Positions 6,940-15,815 of a DNA stretch of 22,792 nucleotides are shown one piece after another. The position numbers were made by a program, and so were the translations under genes. The DNA lies in the NCBI GenBank assembly GCA_031271275.1, contig JAISWA010000090.1, positions 1-22,792 of the forward strand, written 5' to 3'. Each line of letters starts with the position of its first letter. Position 1 is the stretch's first letter. The notes under the pieces were generated by a model. That model made no database searches. It was not told where the DNA came from and was given only the letters and a program-made list of their open reading frames with translations. The DNA is from Clostridiales bacterium (GTDB lineage Bacteria; Bacillota; Clostridia; Lachnospirales; WQUN01).

Positions 6940-8541
6940 ATGAACGAACTGCTTAAATCTAAAATACGCGAGGCGTTTTCGTCAGTTCTGCCGATTACCG
7001 TAATTGTTCTGGTGTTAAGCGTGGTATGGGTTCCCCTGCCCACCAGTACGTTGGTGATGTTTATCGCGGGCGCCGCGCTGCTTATCGCCGGTATGGGCAT
7101 ATTCACCCTTGGAGTGGACATGTCCATGCTGCCGATGGGTCAGGATATCGGCGAGCAGTTTACGCTCATAAAACAATTGGCGCTCGTTTTCGCCGTCAGT
7201 TTCGGGATGGGCGCGTTAATTACCATTGCGGAGCCGGATTTGCAGGTGCTTGCCGAAAGCGTCACTTCCATCCCCAATTTTATGCTTATCGGGACGGTCG
7301 CGGTGGGCGTGGGCGTTTTTATGGCGGTTTCGGTCGCCCGCGTGTTTTTTAACATACCGCTTTCCTATTTACTCATCGGGTTTTATGTTTTATTGTTCGG
7401 GCTTTCCGTCTTTGTCCCCAAGGAATTTTTGTCCATCGCTTTCGACAGCGGCGGCGTGACCACCGGACCCATTACCGTTCCGTTTATCCTCGCCATGGGT
7501 AAGGGGCTCGCCCAGGCGCGGGGGGGCAGCGACACGCAGGACAACAGCTTCGGCACGGTGGCGCTTTGCAGCGTCGGCCCCATTATCATGGTGATGATTC
7601 TCGGCATTTTATACGACCCCCAGGACGCGGTCTACGAGCTTGCCGAGCTGCATGTGGTGGACACCACCCGGGACGTGGCGCGCACCTTCGTCGAGGCAAC
7701 CCCGGCTGTTTTAAGGGAAGTCGCCGTCGCGGTACTGCCCATTGTCGCGGCGTTTTTTATATTCCAATTACTCACGAAAAAGCATACCAAGCGCCAGCTT
7801 TTAAAAATTTGCGTGGGCTTTGGCTATACCTTCGTGGGGTTGGTCATGTTCCTTACGGGCGTAAAGACCGGATTTTTACATATGGGCGGGCTTATCGGCT
7901 CGGAAATCGCAGGCTCGGAACTGAAATGGCTGCTTATCCCGTTGGGGATGCTCATCGGTTACTTTATTGTTTTAGCGGAGCCGGCCGTTCACGTGCTCAA
8001 TAATCAGGTCGAGGAGGTTTCCGGCGGCGCCATAAGCGCGAAGGCGGTGCAGACAAGCCTTTCCGTCGGGGTGGCGATATCCCTCGGCATCGCCATGCTG
8101 CGCGTGCTTACGGGCATCAGTATTTACTGGTTCTTAATCCCCGGCTACGCGATTTCGCTTGCCATGACTTTTTTCGTGCCAAAGACTTTTACCGGCATCG
8201 CCTTCGACAGCGGCGGCGTCGCAAGCGGTCCCATGACTTCCACCTTCCTGCTGCCCTTCGCCATGGGCGCGTGCGAAGCCGCGGGCGGCAACGTGCTGAC
8301 CGACGCGTTCGGCATTGTGGCAATGGTCGCAATGACCCCGCTTATCGCGCTGCAGGTGCTCGGGTTTATTTACACCCGCAACGCGCAGCTCGCGGCTAAG
8401 GGCGAGGAACAGGAAGTGTTGGAAACCGGGCTTGCGCTTGAGGAGGACATAGACGATATAGTGGAATATGATATCAGCGACATCGATTTTACCGAAGTGG
8501 CGGATATTGAAGATATTGACGAACTGGAACTTCGCAGATAG
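6940..8541 (+). CDS. DUF1538 family membrane protein, internally duplicated (putative transporter)
   Basis: A 533-residue polytopic membrane protein made of two homologous halves. Each half carries the DUF1538 signature AFDSGGV-[TA]-[TS]-GP, near residues 167 and 421, within rows of hydrophobic helices; the first half also has GVDMSMLPMGQDIG. The inverted or tandem duplication is typical of secondary transporters, but the substrate of this family is not known to me. The C-terminus is a strongly acidic soluble tail of about 60 residues (EEDIDDIVEYDISDIDF), possibly cytoplasmic. Start chosen at ATG 6940, five bases after AGAGGTG; the GTG at 6889 lacks a ribosome binding site. A P-II-like protein follows 36 bases later, suggesting transporter plus regulator. 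Confidence 0.88.
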   Translation: MNELLKSKIREAFSSVLPITVIVLVLSVVWVPLPTSTLVMFIAGAALLIAGMGIFTLGVDMSMLPMGQDIGEQFTLIKQLALVFAVSFGMGALITIAEPDLQVLAESVTSIPNFMLIGTVAVGVGVFMAVSVARVFFNIPLSYLLIGFYVLLFGLSVFVPKEFLSIAFDSGGVTTGPITVPFILAMGKGLAQARGGSDTQDNSFGTVALCSVGPIIMVMILGILYDPQDAVYELAELHVVDTTRDVARTFVEATPAVLREVAVAVLPIVAAFFIFQLLTKKHTKRQLLKICVGFGYTFVGLVMFLTGVKTGFLHMGGLIGSEIAGSELKWLLIPLGMLIGYFIVLAEPAVHVLNNQVEEVSGGAISAKAVQTSLSVGVAISLGIAMLRVLTGISIYWFLIPGYAISLAMTFFVPKTFTGIAFDSGGVASGPMTSTFLLPFAMGACEAAGGNVLTDAFGIVAMVAMTPLIALQVLGFIYTRNAQLAAKGEEQEVLETGLALEEDIDDIVEYDISDIDFTEVADIEDIDELELRR

Positions 8542-8577
8542 AATCTGCGGATAAATTTGAAAGGTGCTGTTTATTTC

Positions 8578-9375
8578 ATGTTAGCGGAACACCCATGCGA
8601 GTCGTTGGTATTGAAATTACTGATGGTAATCGTGGACGACAATGACTGCGAAAAGGTAACGCACTTCCTGCGGGACAGGTTTGTGCGTTTCCAGTTCGCC
8701 TGTACCGGCGAGGGCACCGCCAATTCCGAATTGCAGTCGCTTCTCGGGTTAAACGGGAAGATGAAGTCCTTATGCGTTTCACTGCTCCCCGACTTCCACG
8801 CGGAAGAACTTATACGAATCCTTCCGGATGAGTTGGAGCTTCGCAAAAGCGACAAGGGCATCGCTTTTACGATTCCCTTATCGAGCATTAGCAATCCCCT
8901 GCTTCGCGCGTACAGCGACGAAATTGTGCAAAAAATCTCCGGCTTGTTAGACCCTGCGCAGCAGGAAAAACTGGCGTCTGTTCTGCGGGACATGCCGGAA
9001 ACCATTGAAAGGAAAACGGAAAAGGAGCCTCTTATGGATACTGAAATTGAAAAGCCCGATATACAGCGTCACGACCTTGTCGTGGCGGTGGTCAACAACG
9101 GATGCAGCGAGGAATTGATGGATGTGGCGCGGGCTAACGGCGCGGGCGGCGGAACGGTGGTAAACGCGCGGCGCACCGGACTGGACGAGAACGGCTCTTT
9201 CCTCGGGCTGCCCGTCCAAAAGCAAAAGGAAATTATTTTGATTCTCATCGAACAAAAAAAGAAAACCGAGTTGATGAAAGCGATTAACCACGGCTTCGGG
9301 TTCAGCACCCCCGCGCGGGGGATCGTGTTCTCGCTGCCGGTAGACAGCGTGGCGGGGCTGCACGGGGGCAAGTGA
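8578..9375 (+). CDS. Tandem P-II-like regulatory protein
   Basis: Soluble 265-residue protein. The C-terminal part (from about residue 165) follows a P-II/GlnB-like ferredoxin fold: VVAVVNNGCSEELMDVAR, then ARANGAGGGTVVNARRTG as the equivalent of the T-loop region, IILILIEQKKKTELMKAI and the closing GIVFSLPVDSVAGL. The N-terminal half (LLMVIVDDNDCEKV to GIAFTIPLSSIS) has the same order of elements in a more divergent form, so I read it as two fused P-II-like domains. It lacks the classic uridylylated Tyr loop sequence. Known P-II-like proteins often sit beside the transporter they gate, and here the neighbour is the DUF1538 protein. The ligand cannot be inferred. Confidence 0.75.
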   Translation: MLAEHPCESLVLKLLMVIVDDNDCEKVTHFLRDRFVRFQFACTGEGTANSELQSLLGLNGKMKSLCVSLLPDFHAEELIRILPDELELRKSDKGIAFTIPLSSISNPLLRAYSDEIVQKISGLLDPAQQEKLASVLRDMPETIERKTEKEPLMDTEIEKPDIQRHDLVVAVVNNGCSEELMDVARANGAGGGTVVNARRTGLDENGSFLGLPVQKQKEIILILIEQKKKTELMKAINHGFGFSTPARGIVFSLPVDSVAGLHGGK

Positions 9376-9388
9376 CGGGGGTAAGCCT

Positions 9389-11584
9389 GTGAGAAAGTTC
9401 AATATTTTATATATCATCATCGCTTTTTCCGCCATGTTGCTTTTGCAGAATCTTTCGATACTGCGCGCGGTGCATGAAATGTCGGGCGACGCGCGGGTGG
9501 TCAATTATTCCGGGCTTGTGCGCGGCGCGACGCAGCGGTTGGTGAAGCTGGAACTTTCCCACCGTCCCGACGACGAATTGCTCGGCAGGCTTCAAGCGTA
9601 TTTGTACGGTCTCGCCGGGAACGAGAATGATGATAACATCGCCTATATGACGTATGAGCCGTTTCAAACGTCTATAGGCGATTTGCTTGTCATCTGGGAC
9701 GAATTGAAACAATCCATCTATGATTACCGGAAGGGCGGCGCGAGCGCGGAAGCGTTGCTTGAAGTCAGCGAGCGGCATTTTTTCAAGGCGGACGAAGCGA
9801 CGAACAATGCCGAGCGGGGTTCCGAAGGCAAGATTAAGAGTACGGAAATGTGGATTACCGGCGGAATCGTCGCCATTTCCATCATCGTGGTGATTGTGAT
9901 TGTTTTTTCCTATTTGCTCAGGCGGTCGGAACGCCGGCAGATGGAACTGCTCCACGAAAAAAACACGCAGTTGGAAGCCGCCATTCTGCAAGCGACCGAA
10001 GCGAGCCGCGCCAAGAGCCGGTTCCTCTCCAACATGTCCCACGACATACGCACGCCCCTTAACGGTATTATCGGAATGACCGCGATCGCTTCAAGCAACC
10101 TGAACAACCCCGGGCGAATGCGGGACTGCCTGAACAAGATAGCGCATTCTTCCAGGCATTTGCAAAGCCTGGTCAACGACGTGCTCGACATGTCCATCAT
10201 CGAAAGCGGCAAGTTTATTTTAAACGCCGGGGAAATCGATTTGCCCGATTTTATGGAAAGCCTGGTCAATATCATACAGCAACAGATTAAGGCTAAGAGC
10301 CAAACGTTCAAAACATCCCTTTCCGACGCCGTCCATAAAAAAATAATAGGCGACCGGCTGCGTTTAAATCAGCTTTTATTAAACATCCTTTCCAATTCGG
10401 TCAAGTTTACGCCGCCCGGCGGTATAATCGGGCTTGATATACGGGAACTCCCCTGCCCCGCCGAAGATTTCGCGCGGTTCGAGTTTATTTGTTACGACAG
10501 CGGAATCGGAATGAGCGAGGAATTTACGCGGCATATCTTCGAGTCGTTTTCCCGGGAACAGGATTCGCGGATTGATAAAATCGAAGGCTCCGGCCTCGGC
10601 ATGTCCATCACAAAACGCATTGTGGACATGATGGGCGGGGAAATCAGCGTGGAAAGCGAAAAGAACAAGGGTACGAAGTTTACGGTGGTACTGGACTTCC
10701 CCGTCAGTAATATAGACCCAAACAGCAGCGCCGGCCCGTCGGATTCCGCAGGCATACGGTTGGACGGCGTGCGCGTTTTAATGGCCGAGGACAACGCGCT
10801 TAATACGGAAATCGCCATAGAAATGCTGACCTCCGCGGGGGTATTGCTCGACTGCGCGGCGGACGGCAAAGAAGCCTTAGCGATGTTTAACGCTTCCGAA
10901 CCCGGCTACTACGCCGTTATTTTGATGGACATGCAGATGCCCGTAATGACCGGCTGCCAATCCACCGCCGCCATACGGAAACTGCCCCGCGAGGACGCGG
11001 CGGCAATCCCCATTATCGCCATGACGGCGAACGCCTTCGAGGAAGACGTCCGCGAAGCGCTCGACGCCGGAATGAACGCCCATGTGGCAAAGCCCGTGGA
11101 TTTTGAAGCGCTGAAGCTTGTGATAGGTAAATACTTACCGGAGGGAACCTTCCGCTACGCGGCGGACACGCCGGAAACATCCGTTGACGCCGGCGCGCCG
11201 GACGCGCCTGCAATAGAACCCGGCTCGCTTCTCGACAACCTCGCGAAACACGGCGTAAACGTAGCGGACGGGATTAAACGCCTTATTGGGAATAAAAAGG
11301 CGTATGAGAAGTGTTTGGTCAAATTTGTGGAGGATAAAAACTTTGAAACGTTAAGCCGCGCCATCCTCGAGGAGGATTTACCGGCGGCGGCGCAAGCGGT
11401 GCACGCGCTTAAAGGCGTATCGGCAAACCTGAGCATGAACGCGTTGGCGGAAGCGGTCACGGATTTGGAACAGGCGCTGAAGCGAAATGATGTGGAGGAA
11501 GCGAAAAGGTATTTTCAAAAATCAAAAGCGTTGTATGAGGAGTTGGCGGGGGTGATAAGGGGGTTTTCCGCAGGTTTAAAATAA
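9389..11584 (+). CDS. Hybrid sensor histidine kinase with receiver and HPt domains
   Basis: Membrane-bound 731-residue phosphorelay kinase. A first membrane segment (about 6-25) leads to an extracellular region containing NYSGLVRGATQRLVKLEL, like the PilJ/type IV sensor N-terminus, then a second segment (about 155-177). A coiled coil joins it to HisKA with the phospho-acceptor His218 in NMSHDIRTPLNG. The ATPase domain has NILSNSVKFTPPGG (N-box), DSGIGMS and GSGLGMSI. The receiver (about 455-580) carries Asp514 in LMDMQMPVMTG and the closing KPVD. The C-terminal HPt domain has His672 in VHALKGVSAN. There is no DNA-binding or enzymatic output domain, so phosphate must pass to an unlinked regulator. 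GTG start behind GGGGGT. Its last 70 bases overlap the convergent gene. Confidence 0.92.
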   Translation: MRKFNILYIIIAFSAMLLLQNLSILRAVHEMSGDARVVNYSGLVRGATQRLVKLELSHRPDDELLGRLQAYLYGLAGNENDDNIAYMTYEPFQTSIGDLLVIWDELKQSIYDYRKGGASAEALLEVSERHFFKADEATNNAERGSEGKIKSTEMWITGGIVAISIIVVIVIVFSYLLRRSERRQMELLHEKNTQLEAAILQATEASRAKSRFLSNMSHDIRTPLNGIIGMTAIASSNLNNPGRMRDCLNKIAHSSRHLQSLVNDVLDMSIIESGKFILNAGEIDLPDFMESLVNIIQQQIKAKSQTFKTSLSDAVHKKIIGDRLRLNQLLLNILSNSVKFTPPGGIIGLDIRELPCPAEDFARFEFICYDSGIGMSEEFTRHIFESFSREQDSRIDKIEGSGLGMSITKRIVDMMGGEISVESEKNKGTKFTVVLDFPVSNIDPNSSAGPSDSAGIRLDGVRVLMAEDNALNTEIAIEMLTSAGVLLDCAADGKEALAMFNASEPGYYAVILMDMQMPVMTGCQSTAAIRKLPREDAAAIPIIAMTANAFEEDVREALDAGMNAHVAKPVDFEALKLVIGKYLPEGTFRYAADTPETSVDAGAPDAPAIEPGSLLDNLAKHGVNVADGIKRLIGNKKAYEKCLVKFVEDKNFETLSRAILEEDLPAAAQAVHALKGVSANLSMNALAEAVTDLEQALKRNDVEEAKRYFQKSKALYEELAGVIRGFSAGLK

Positions 11585-12315
11585 CAAACATTCCTTTTCC
11601 GATAGACGGGTATGCGTGCGCGGGTCATGCCTATATAAGTTTCCCGTTCGGGGCAAGCCTCGCAACCTTGACACGGCAGTACGGCAACTAAAACCTCGTC
11701 AATGCTCCATAAAACCGAAAATTCCCGCGGTATTTTATCCATCATTCCCTGCGGAGGCCAATCCATCATGACGGTCATCGTCTCGTAGCCTGACAGAAAA
11801 ACGGAGGCGGCGGAGAACACGGGGGAACCGGTTAAACGCCCGGTAAGGGACGCGGGGGGCGGCGCATGTTCAAGCCGCACACATTCAGATTCGCGCAAGA
11901 CGACGCGAGACGGCTGAGGCTGATAAAATGACAAAATAACGGGGTCTGTCTGCTGCCGTGTTAATAAACGTCCAATCACCGGCGTATGCTTGCTTTGCCG
12001 AACCAACCACAGGGCGCCCACATCGTTGACGACAATTTCAGCGGGCCTAAGGCTTTCCAACATTTTCGCCAGCGCGTCTTCCCGCTCCGGCGTCAGGTAC
12101 GGTGTGATAACGCCTACTTTTTTGCCGCTTTTTAAAAGCGCGTTAACACGCGATATAAAAATTTCAGAGGATAAAAAAAGTCCGCAAGCTTCTTCCCCCA
12201 CCAATAAGCCCTCGTAAGCGGCGGCGTGATTTTCGGCGCGTTCCGCCTCAAAGTTTGCGTCATATTCGCTATCTTTCAGGAATTTTCCTGTTTCCACCCG
12301 CAAATAGCGCTTCAT
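11515..12315 (-). CDS. Companion of the U32-family protein with CxxCxxC motif, function unknown
   Basis: Last gene of the leftward cassette, 266 residues, not a family I can name. The segment EIVVNDVGALWLVR (about 93-106) followed by PVIGRLLTRQQTDP looks like strands of a TIM-barrel-like fold seen in U32-related partner proteins; this is inference. Cys215, Cys218 and Cys221 form CQGCEACPE, and Cys244 follows in RNVCYF, a plausible iron-sulfur ligand set. The start is ATG 12315, overlapping the U32 stop as ATGA, so the two are translationally coupled and may form a complex, as UbiU and UbiV do. A further ATG at 12360 is less likely. The last 23 codons lie antisense to the 3' end of the sensor kinase. 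Confidence 0.65.
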   Translation of the reverse strand: MKRYLRVETGKFLKDSEYDANFEAERAENHAAAYEGLLVGEEACGLFLSSEIFISRVNALLKSGKKVGVITPYLTPEREDALAKMLESLRPAEIVVNDVGALWLVRQSKHTPVIGRLLTRQQTDPVILSFYQPQPSRVVLRESECVRLEHAPPPASLTGRLTGSPVFSAASVFLSGYETMTVMMDWPPQGMMDKIPREFSVLWSIDEVLVAVLPCQGCEACPERETYIGMTRARIPVYRKRNVCYFKPAENPLITPANSSYNAFDF

Positions 12316-13259
12316 AAGACACCTGCGCTTTCCGCGTAATAACACACCGAAGGCTCGCACCTTCTACCGAAAAGCCGCGCGTATTCTTCTTTGATTGCGG
12401 TATAATCCGCGTCCCCGCCCGTATCAACGCCCGCAAGTTTATACGCGAGAGAAAGAAATCGCGCGCCGGTCAGGCGCGGTTCTATCGGGCGGCCCCTTCC
12501 GCCCATTTTAAAAACCGTCACGCCCGCCGCTGCAAGAGCCCTCAAACTGCATGCCGCGCAAGCCGGTAACGCAGGCGGCTTGCCGAAAAGTTCAAAACAT
12601 GCCGGCCATTGATAAGTGGTGTCGTGGGTGAAAACGGTTGGCAAATCATTACCGGCATTGTCCGGGGCGTCCCGGTAGCCGACCGCGTGAAGGAAACGGC
12701 AGTATCCGTCGATGCACCGGCATTTATCCAACCAAACAATACATTCGGCTTGCACATTCGGGTGCGCTTTCATAATTACCGAGATTTGACCCGGCTGTAA
12801 AAAACGCGGGAATACGACCCGCGTCACGCCCAAAGCCCGGTAAAAAGTTAACGCCGCGCTGCTTCCGGCTGCCGCAAGCAGCGAAAGCCCGCGTATTAAT
12901 TTACTGCCCTTTTTTTTCAGCAACGACAGCAGCCCGATGTCCGCCACCATAATTCCGGTGCCGCCCATATCTTCGAACTCGGCGGTAATCTTAGCCGCCA
13001 TCGGTAATTGCTCCCGCGTATAGCTGCCGTTGACTGTCAGAAAAATGGGCGAATCAAGTTTCGCCGATTCAGCGACCAACGTGTTGAGCGTATCCAACGC
13101 GGAAAGATTGGCAGCGCCCTGCCTGCGGGAAATGCTGTCATGATCTCCGAACGCTTCCTGCCACTCCGGTGTTTGCAGCCCGCAGTAAAATTCCGTAGCG
13201 CCCGCGCCGTACAGCAGCGCCGCCTCACCGGGGGCGGTCAAAGGTACAGCCAATTTCAT
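12312..13259 (-). CDS. Peptidase U32-family protein (probable Fe-S TIM-barrel enzyme)
   Basis: A 315-residue protein resembling the U32 collagenase-like family, whose studied members (RlhA, TrhP, UbiU/UbiV) are iron-sulfur proteins linked to hydroxylation reactions rather than proteolysis. Family-like features are LAVPLTAPGEAALLYGAGATEFYCG at the N-terminus (here in two parts: APGEAALLYGAGATEFY and Cys26), Cys-rich CRCIDGYCRF (Cys180, 182, 187), Cys221, CAACSL (Cys234, 237) and the late AGVTVFKMGGRGRP, equivalent to the usual 'K-x-E-G-R' segment but without Glu. ATG 13259 has a strong AAAGGAG and lies 35 bases inside the upstream radical SAM gene. Within a peptide-modification cassette it could act on the peptide, which is speculative. 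Confidence 0.72.
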   Translation of the reverse strand: MKLAVPLTAPGEAALLYGAGATEFYCGLQTPEWQEAFGDHDSISRRQGAANLSALDTLNTLVAESAKLDSPIFLTVNGSYTREQLPMAAKITAEFEDMGGTGIMVADIGLLSLLKKKGSKLIRGLSLLAAAGSSAALTFYRALGVTRVVFPRFLQPGQISVIMKAHPNVQAECIVWLDKCRCIDGYCRFLHAVGYRDAPDNAGNDLPTVFTHDTTYQWPACFELFGKPPALPACAACSLRALAAAGVTVFKMGGRGRPIEPRLTGARFLSLAYKLAGVDTGGDADYTAIKEEYARLFGRRCEPSVCYYAESAGVL

Positions 13260-14631
13260 GCAACCGCTCCTTTACTTCCCGGGACGTTTTAATAATTTCG
13301 CCGTCACTGACGCTGCTATCGTCGAAAAGTATTTGATAGGACATTGCGTCTAATCGCGCAAGCTGATTTTCAATTTCTATTACTTTACCCGGAGCGTCAC
13401 CGTCAGGCGCTAAAAAAGACAGGCAATATTGCCTCGGCACATCTATCGCGCCTACCAGCCACGCGTCGTAGAGCGGCGCGATTTTTTCCTTTACAGACTG
13501 GTAATATTCCTCAAGCGGAAGCGCGTGAACGGTATTCCGGTCTTTTTCAAGCGCGCAGCCCGGAAACATTTGAAGCTTTGCCATCAGGATTTTTGTCGTA
13601 AAAAAACCCGCTTCATAGAGCCGTTTTGCTTCGGCGTGTACGCTTTTTACCGTAGAAAGCGGGTGCCAGAGGATATATCCTATATGAATAGCGACGCCCG
13701 CGCCGCGTATTTCCTGAAACGCGGTCAACGCCTTCACGGGATCCATTTTTTTATTAAAATATTCCAACGTCTGCTCATCAAAGCTTTCTAACCCGATAAA
13801 TACGCGGCACAGCCCGTTTCTTTTTAATTTTTGCATCCGCGCGAACAAATCGGGCGTGTTGCTTACGGCACTGGCGCGCAGTTGAAGCGAAAGCGCGCAG
13901 CGCAGCTTGCGCCGCGCCAGTTCTTCCGCCAATTCCTCCACCCGTGATACCGGCCCGAAATCGTCGTCCACAAAATTGAAGGCATGCGGCGTATATTCCG
14001 CGCACAGCGCCTGCATCTCGTCGGCTACGGAAGTTATAGCGCGCCCGCACCATTTGTTCAGGTTATATGGCAGCGACGGCGTAGCGCAAAACTTGCACCG
14101 TCCCGGGCAGCCCCTCGACGTTTTCATATTAATAGGCGCGCCGATGCTTAAATAATCCCGCAGATTGTGACGGTAAAGCCGGGGCCATTCCTCCGGCGAG
14201 AGGAACGGCTTGATAGTATCCGGATAGTTTTCACCTGTCATTTCGGCGCAAATACGCAGCAGCGCCGCCTCGCCCTCCCCAACCACCAACTGGCAGTCTT
14301 TTGGGAAAAGCGCGACGGCACGCTCATAACTCGTGGTAACAAACATACCGCCAATAACACACGGTACGTCAAGGCTCTTTCTGACTTTGAGCAGCAGCCT
14401 TAACGCGTCGAGCGCGTTGTCTTCCATTAACGCGGAAATCCCCAACAGCGAAGGTTTATATTCCACGATAGCCCTTGCCGCCGAATCAAGCGATTCCATC
14501 TCGCGGTCAAACAGCCTGCACGGGATATTGTTTTTATGCAGTATCGCCGCCAACGCTTCTATGCCCAACGGTTCGGCGGGTTCTTTATATTCGGATTGTG
14601 AAAACGCCCGTACCAATGCGACACGAAACAT
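13225..14631 (-). CDS. B12-binding-type radical SAM enzyme
   Basis: A 468-residue protein of the class B layout: an N-terminal Rossmann-like cobalamin-binding region (about 1-140, with EPLGIEALAAIL, LLGISALM and VVGEGEAAL), then the radical SAM barrel with CPGRCKFC (Cys175, 179, 182). The usual cobalamin motif DxHxxG is not present; FDREMES stands at the expected place, as happens in several members that bind B12 without it. LRASAVSNTPDLF and FIGLESFDEQTL are typical barrel strands. Such enzymes methylate or cyclise unactivated carbons, and several modify RiPPs. It starts at an ATG behind GGAAGGGG, 15 bases after the stalk-domain gene. Substrate unknown; the Cys-rich peptide two genes upstream is a candidate. 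Confidence 0.85.
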   Translation of the reverse strand: MFRVALVRAFSQSEYKEPAEPLGIEALAAILHKNNIPCRLFDREMESLDSAARAIVEYKPSLLGISALMEDNALDALRLLLKVRKSLDVPCVIGGMFVTTSYERAVALFPKDCQLVVGEGEAALLRICAEMTGENYPDTIKPFLSPEEWPRLYRHNLRDYLSIGAPINMKTSRGCPGRCKFCATPSLPYNLNKWCGRAITSVADEMQALCAEYTPHAFNFVDDDFGPVSRVEELAEELARRKLRCALSLQLRASAVSNTPDLFARMQKLKRNGLCRVFIGLESFDEQTLEYFNKKMDPVKALTAFQEIRGAGVAIHIGYILWHPLSTVKSVHAEAKRLYEAGFFTTKILMAKLQMFPGCALEKDRNTVHALPLEEYYQSVKEKIAPLYDAWLVGAIDVPRQYCLSFLAPDGDAPGKVIEIENQLARLDAMSYQILFDDSSVSDGEIIKTSREVKERLHEIGCTFDRPR

Positions 14632-14646
14632 GTATACCCCTTCCGT

Positions 14647-15801
14647 TTATTCGTCCGTCCTGATTTTCTCCAACCCCTCAAAGTATGCGAGCAGCTCGGA
14701 ATAATCCGTATCGTCGGGCGACGTTTCTTGCAGCGTTTGCAAGATATCGTTTAATTCCGCCATCTTATCCGCAAGCGCATCTTCGTCGTATGCCGCTTCC
14801 ATGTCCATGTAAACCCGGTTGTAGGCATAGGCTTCGTCTACATAACCTGAGATAGTATGGTTTCTCATATTGGACGCTAAAGAGGAATCAGACGGGAAAC
14901 CCGCGGCGGAGAGCGCGGCGCCGTATGCGGCGGGATCATACCCCAACGCGTATAACGGAATGAGAATATTGACCCAGTTCCCCTCATAAGACGGGTGAAG
15001 CAGACCCAGTAGAATGGAATTGTTAAGCGCGCTTTCATATTCGCCGCAGTATGACAGCGCGAGCACGTAATTGTTCCGCGCGCCTAAATGCAACGGGCTT
15101 TCCGTTAAGATATCCGCGTATGCCCATTTGGCGTCCGTGTATTCCCCGGCTTTAAACAAATCGTTGGCCGACGCGAAAGCGTTTTGATATCCGCTGAAGT
15201 CAACCTCTTGCGTCGCGCTGCTTCTTTCGGCTTCAATGGCGGCGTACTCCGTTTTTGCCCAACTGACCGCGTCGGCGAGCGCGGATTGCTTTGCCGGCGT
15301 AAGCGCGGTAAACGCCGGGGCTTGCACGGGTTCCTCGCCGGTCCAGGGTACAACGGGTTCATCTAAAGTGATGGAGGCGGTCGATGTTTTTTCATCCCAA
15401 ACGAACGCGATACCAACGGCGTCGCAAATGTCTCTCAACGGCGCGTATAACGAGCCGTTCAGCAGCGGCGCGGGCGATTCTAACGGAATCTGCTCCGCGT
15501 TAAAGGTGAAATAAGGCGCGTCCTTTATCACCGTAACATGGTAATCGCCTTTCGCGAGCGTAGCGATGTTGGCATCCCCGTTCCAAGTCACTTTAAAGCC
15601 CAACGCCTCAAAAAACTCTTTTACGGGTACGAAGATTTTCCCCTCTATGCTCCGCGCCTCATTGCCGGTCAAGGACAGAGCCTCCCCGTTAACCAAAATT
15701 TCGGCGCGCGTCTCAGCCGCCAGTGTTTTGCCTATGGGCGGCAAGACAAACAAGGCGGTTAACGACAAAAGCATAAAGCATAAAAATATTTTTTTTCTCA
15801 C
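14647..15801 (-). CDS. Secreted stalk-domain (copper amine oxidase N-terminal-like) protein with TPR region
   Basis: A 384-residue exported protein. From GTG 15801 it begins RKKIFLCFMLLSLTALFVL and a likely cleavage after GKTLAA, a clear signal peptide. Residues about 30-140 form two copies of the stalk fold common in Clostridia (EGKIFVPVKEFFEALGFKVTW and NGSLYAPLRDICDAVGIAFVW give the repeat in halves). The name 'copper amine oxidase N-terminal' does not imply copper binding. Residues about 185-270 contain TPR-like helices (AFASANDLFKAGEYTDAKWAY). I chose GTG 15801, eight bases after GGGGGG; an in-frame ATG at 15873 would overlap the peptide gene and spoil the signal peptide. It sits directly after the Cys-rich peptide and could bind or display it outside the membrane. 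Confidence 0.8.
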   Translation of the reverse strand: MRKKIFLCFMLLSLTALFVLPPIGKTLAAETRAEILVNGEALSLTGNEARSIEGKIFVPVKEFFEALGFKVTWNGDANIATLAKGDYHVTVIKDAPYFTFNAEQIPLESPAPLLNGSLYAPLRDICDAVGIAFVWDEKTSTASITLDEPVVPWTGEEPVQAPAFTALTPAKQSALADAVSWAKTEYAAIEAERSSATQEVDFSGYQNAFASANDLFKAGEYTDAKWAYADILTESPLHLGARNNYVLALSYCGEYESALNNSILLGLLHPSYEGNWVNILIPLYALGYDPAAYGAALSAAGFPSDSSLASNMRNHTISGYVDEAYAYNRVYMDMEAAYDEDALADKMAELNDILQTLQETSPDDTDYSELLAYFEGLEKIRTDE

Positions 15802-15815
15802 GCCAAATCCCCCCT

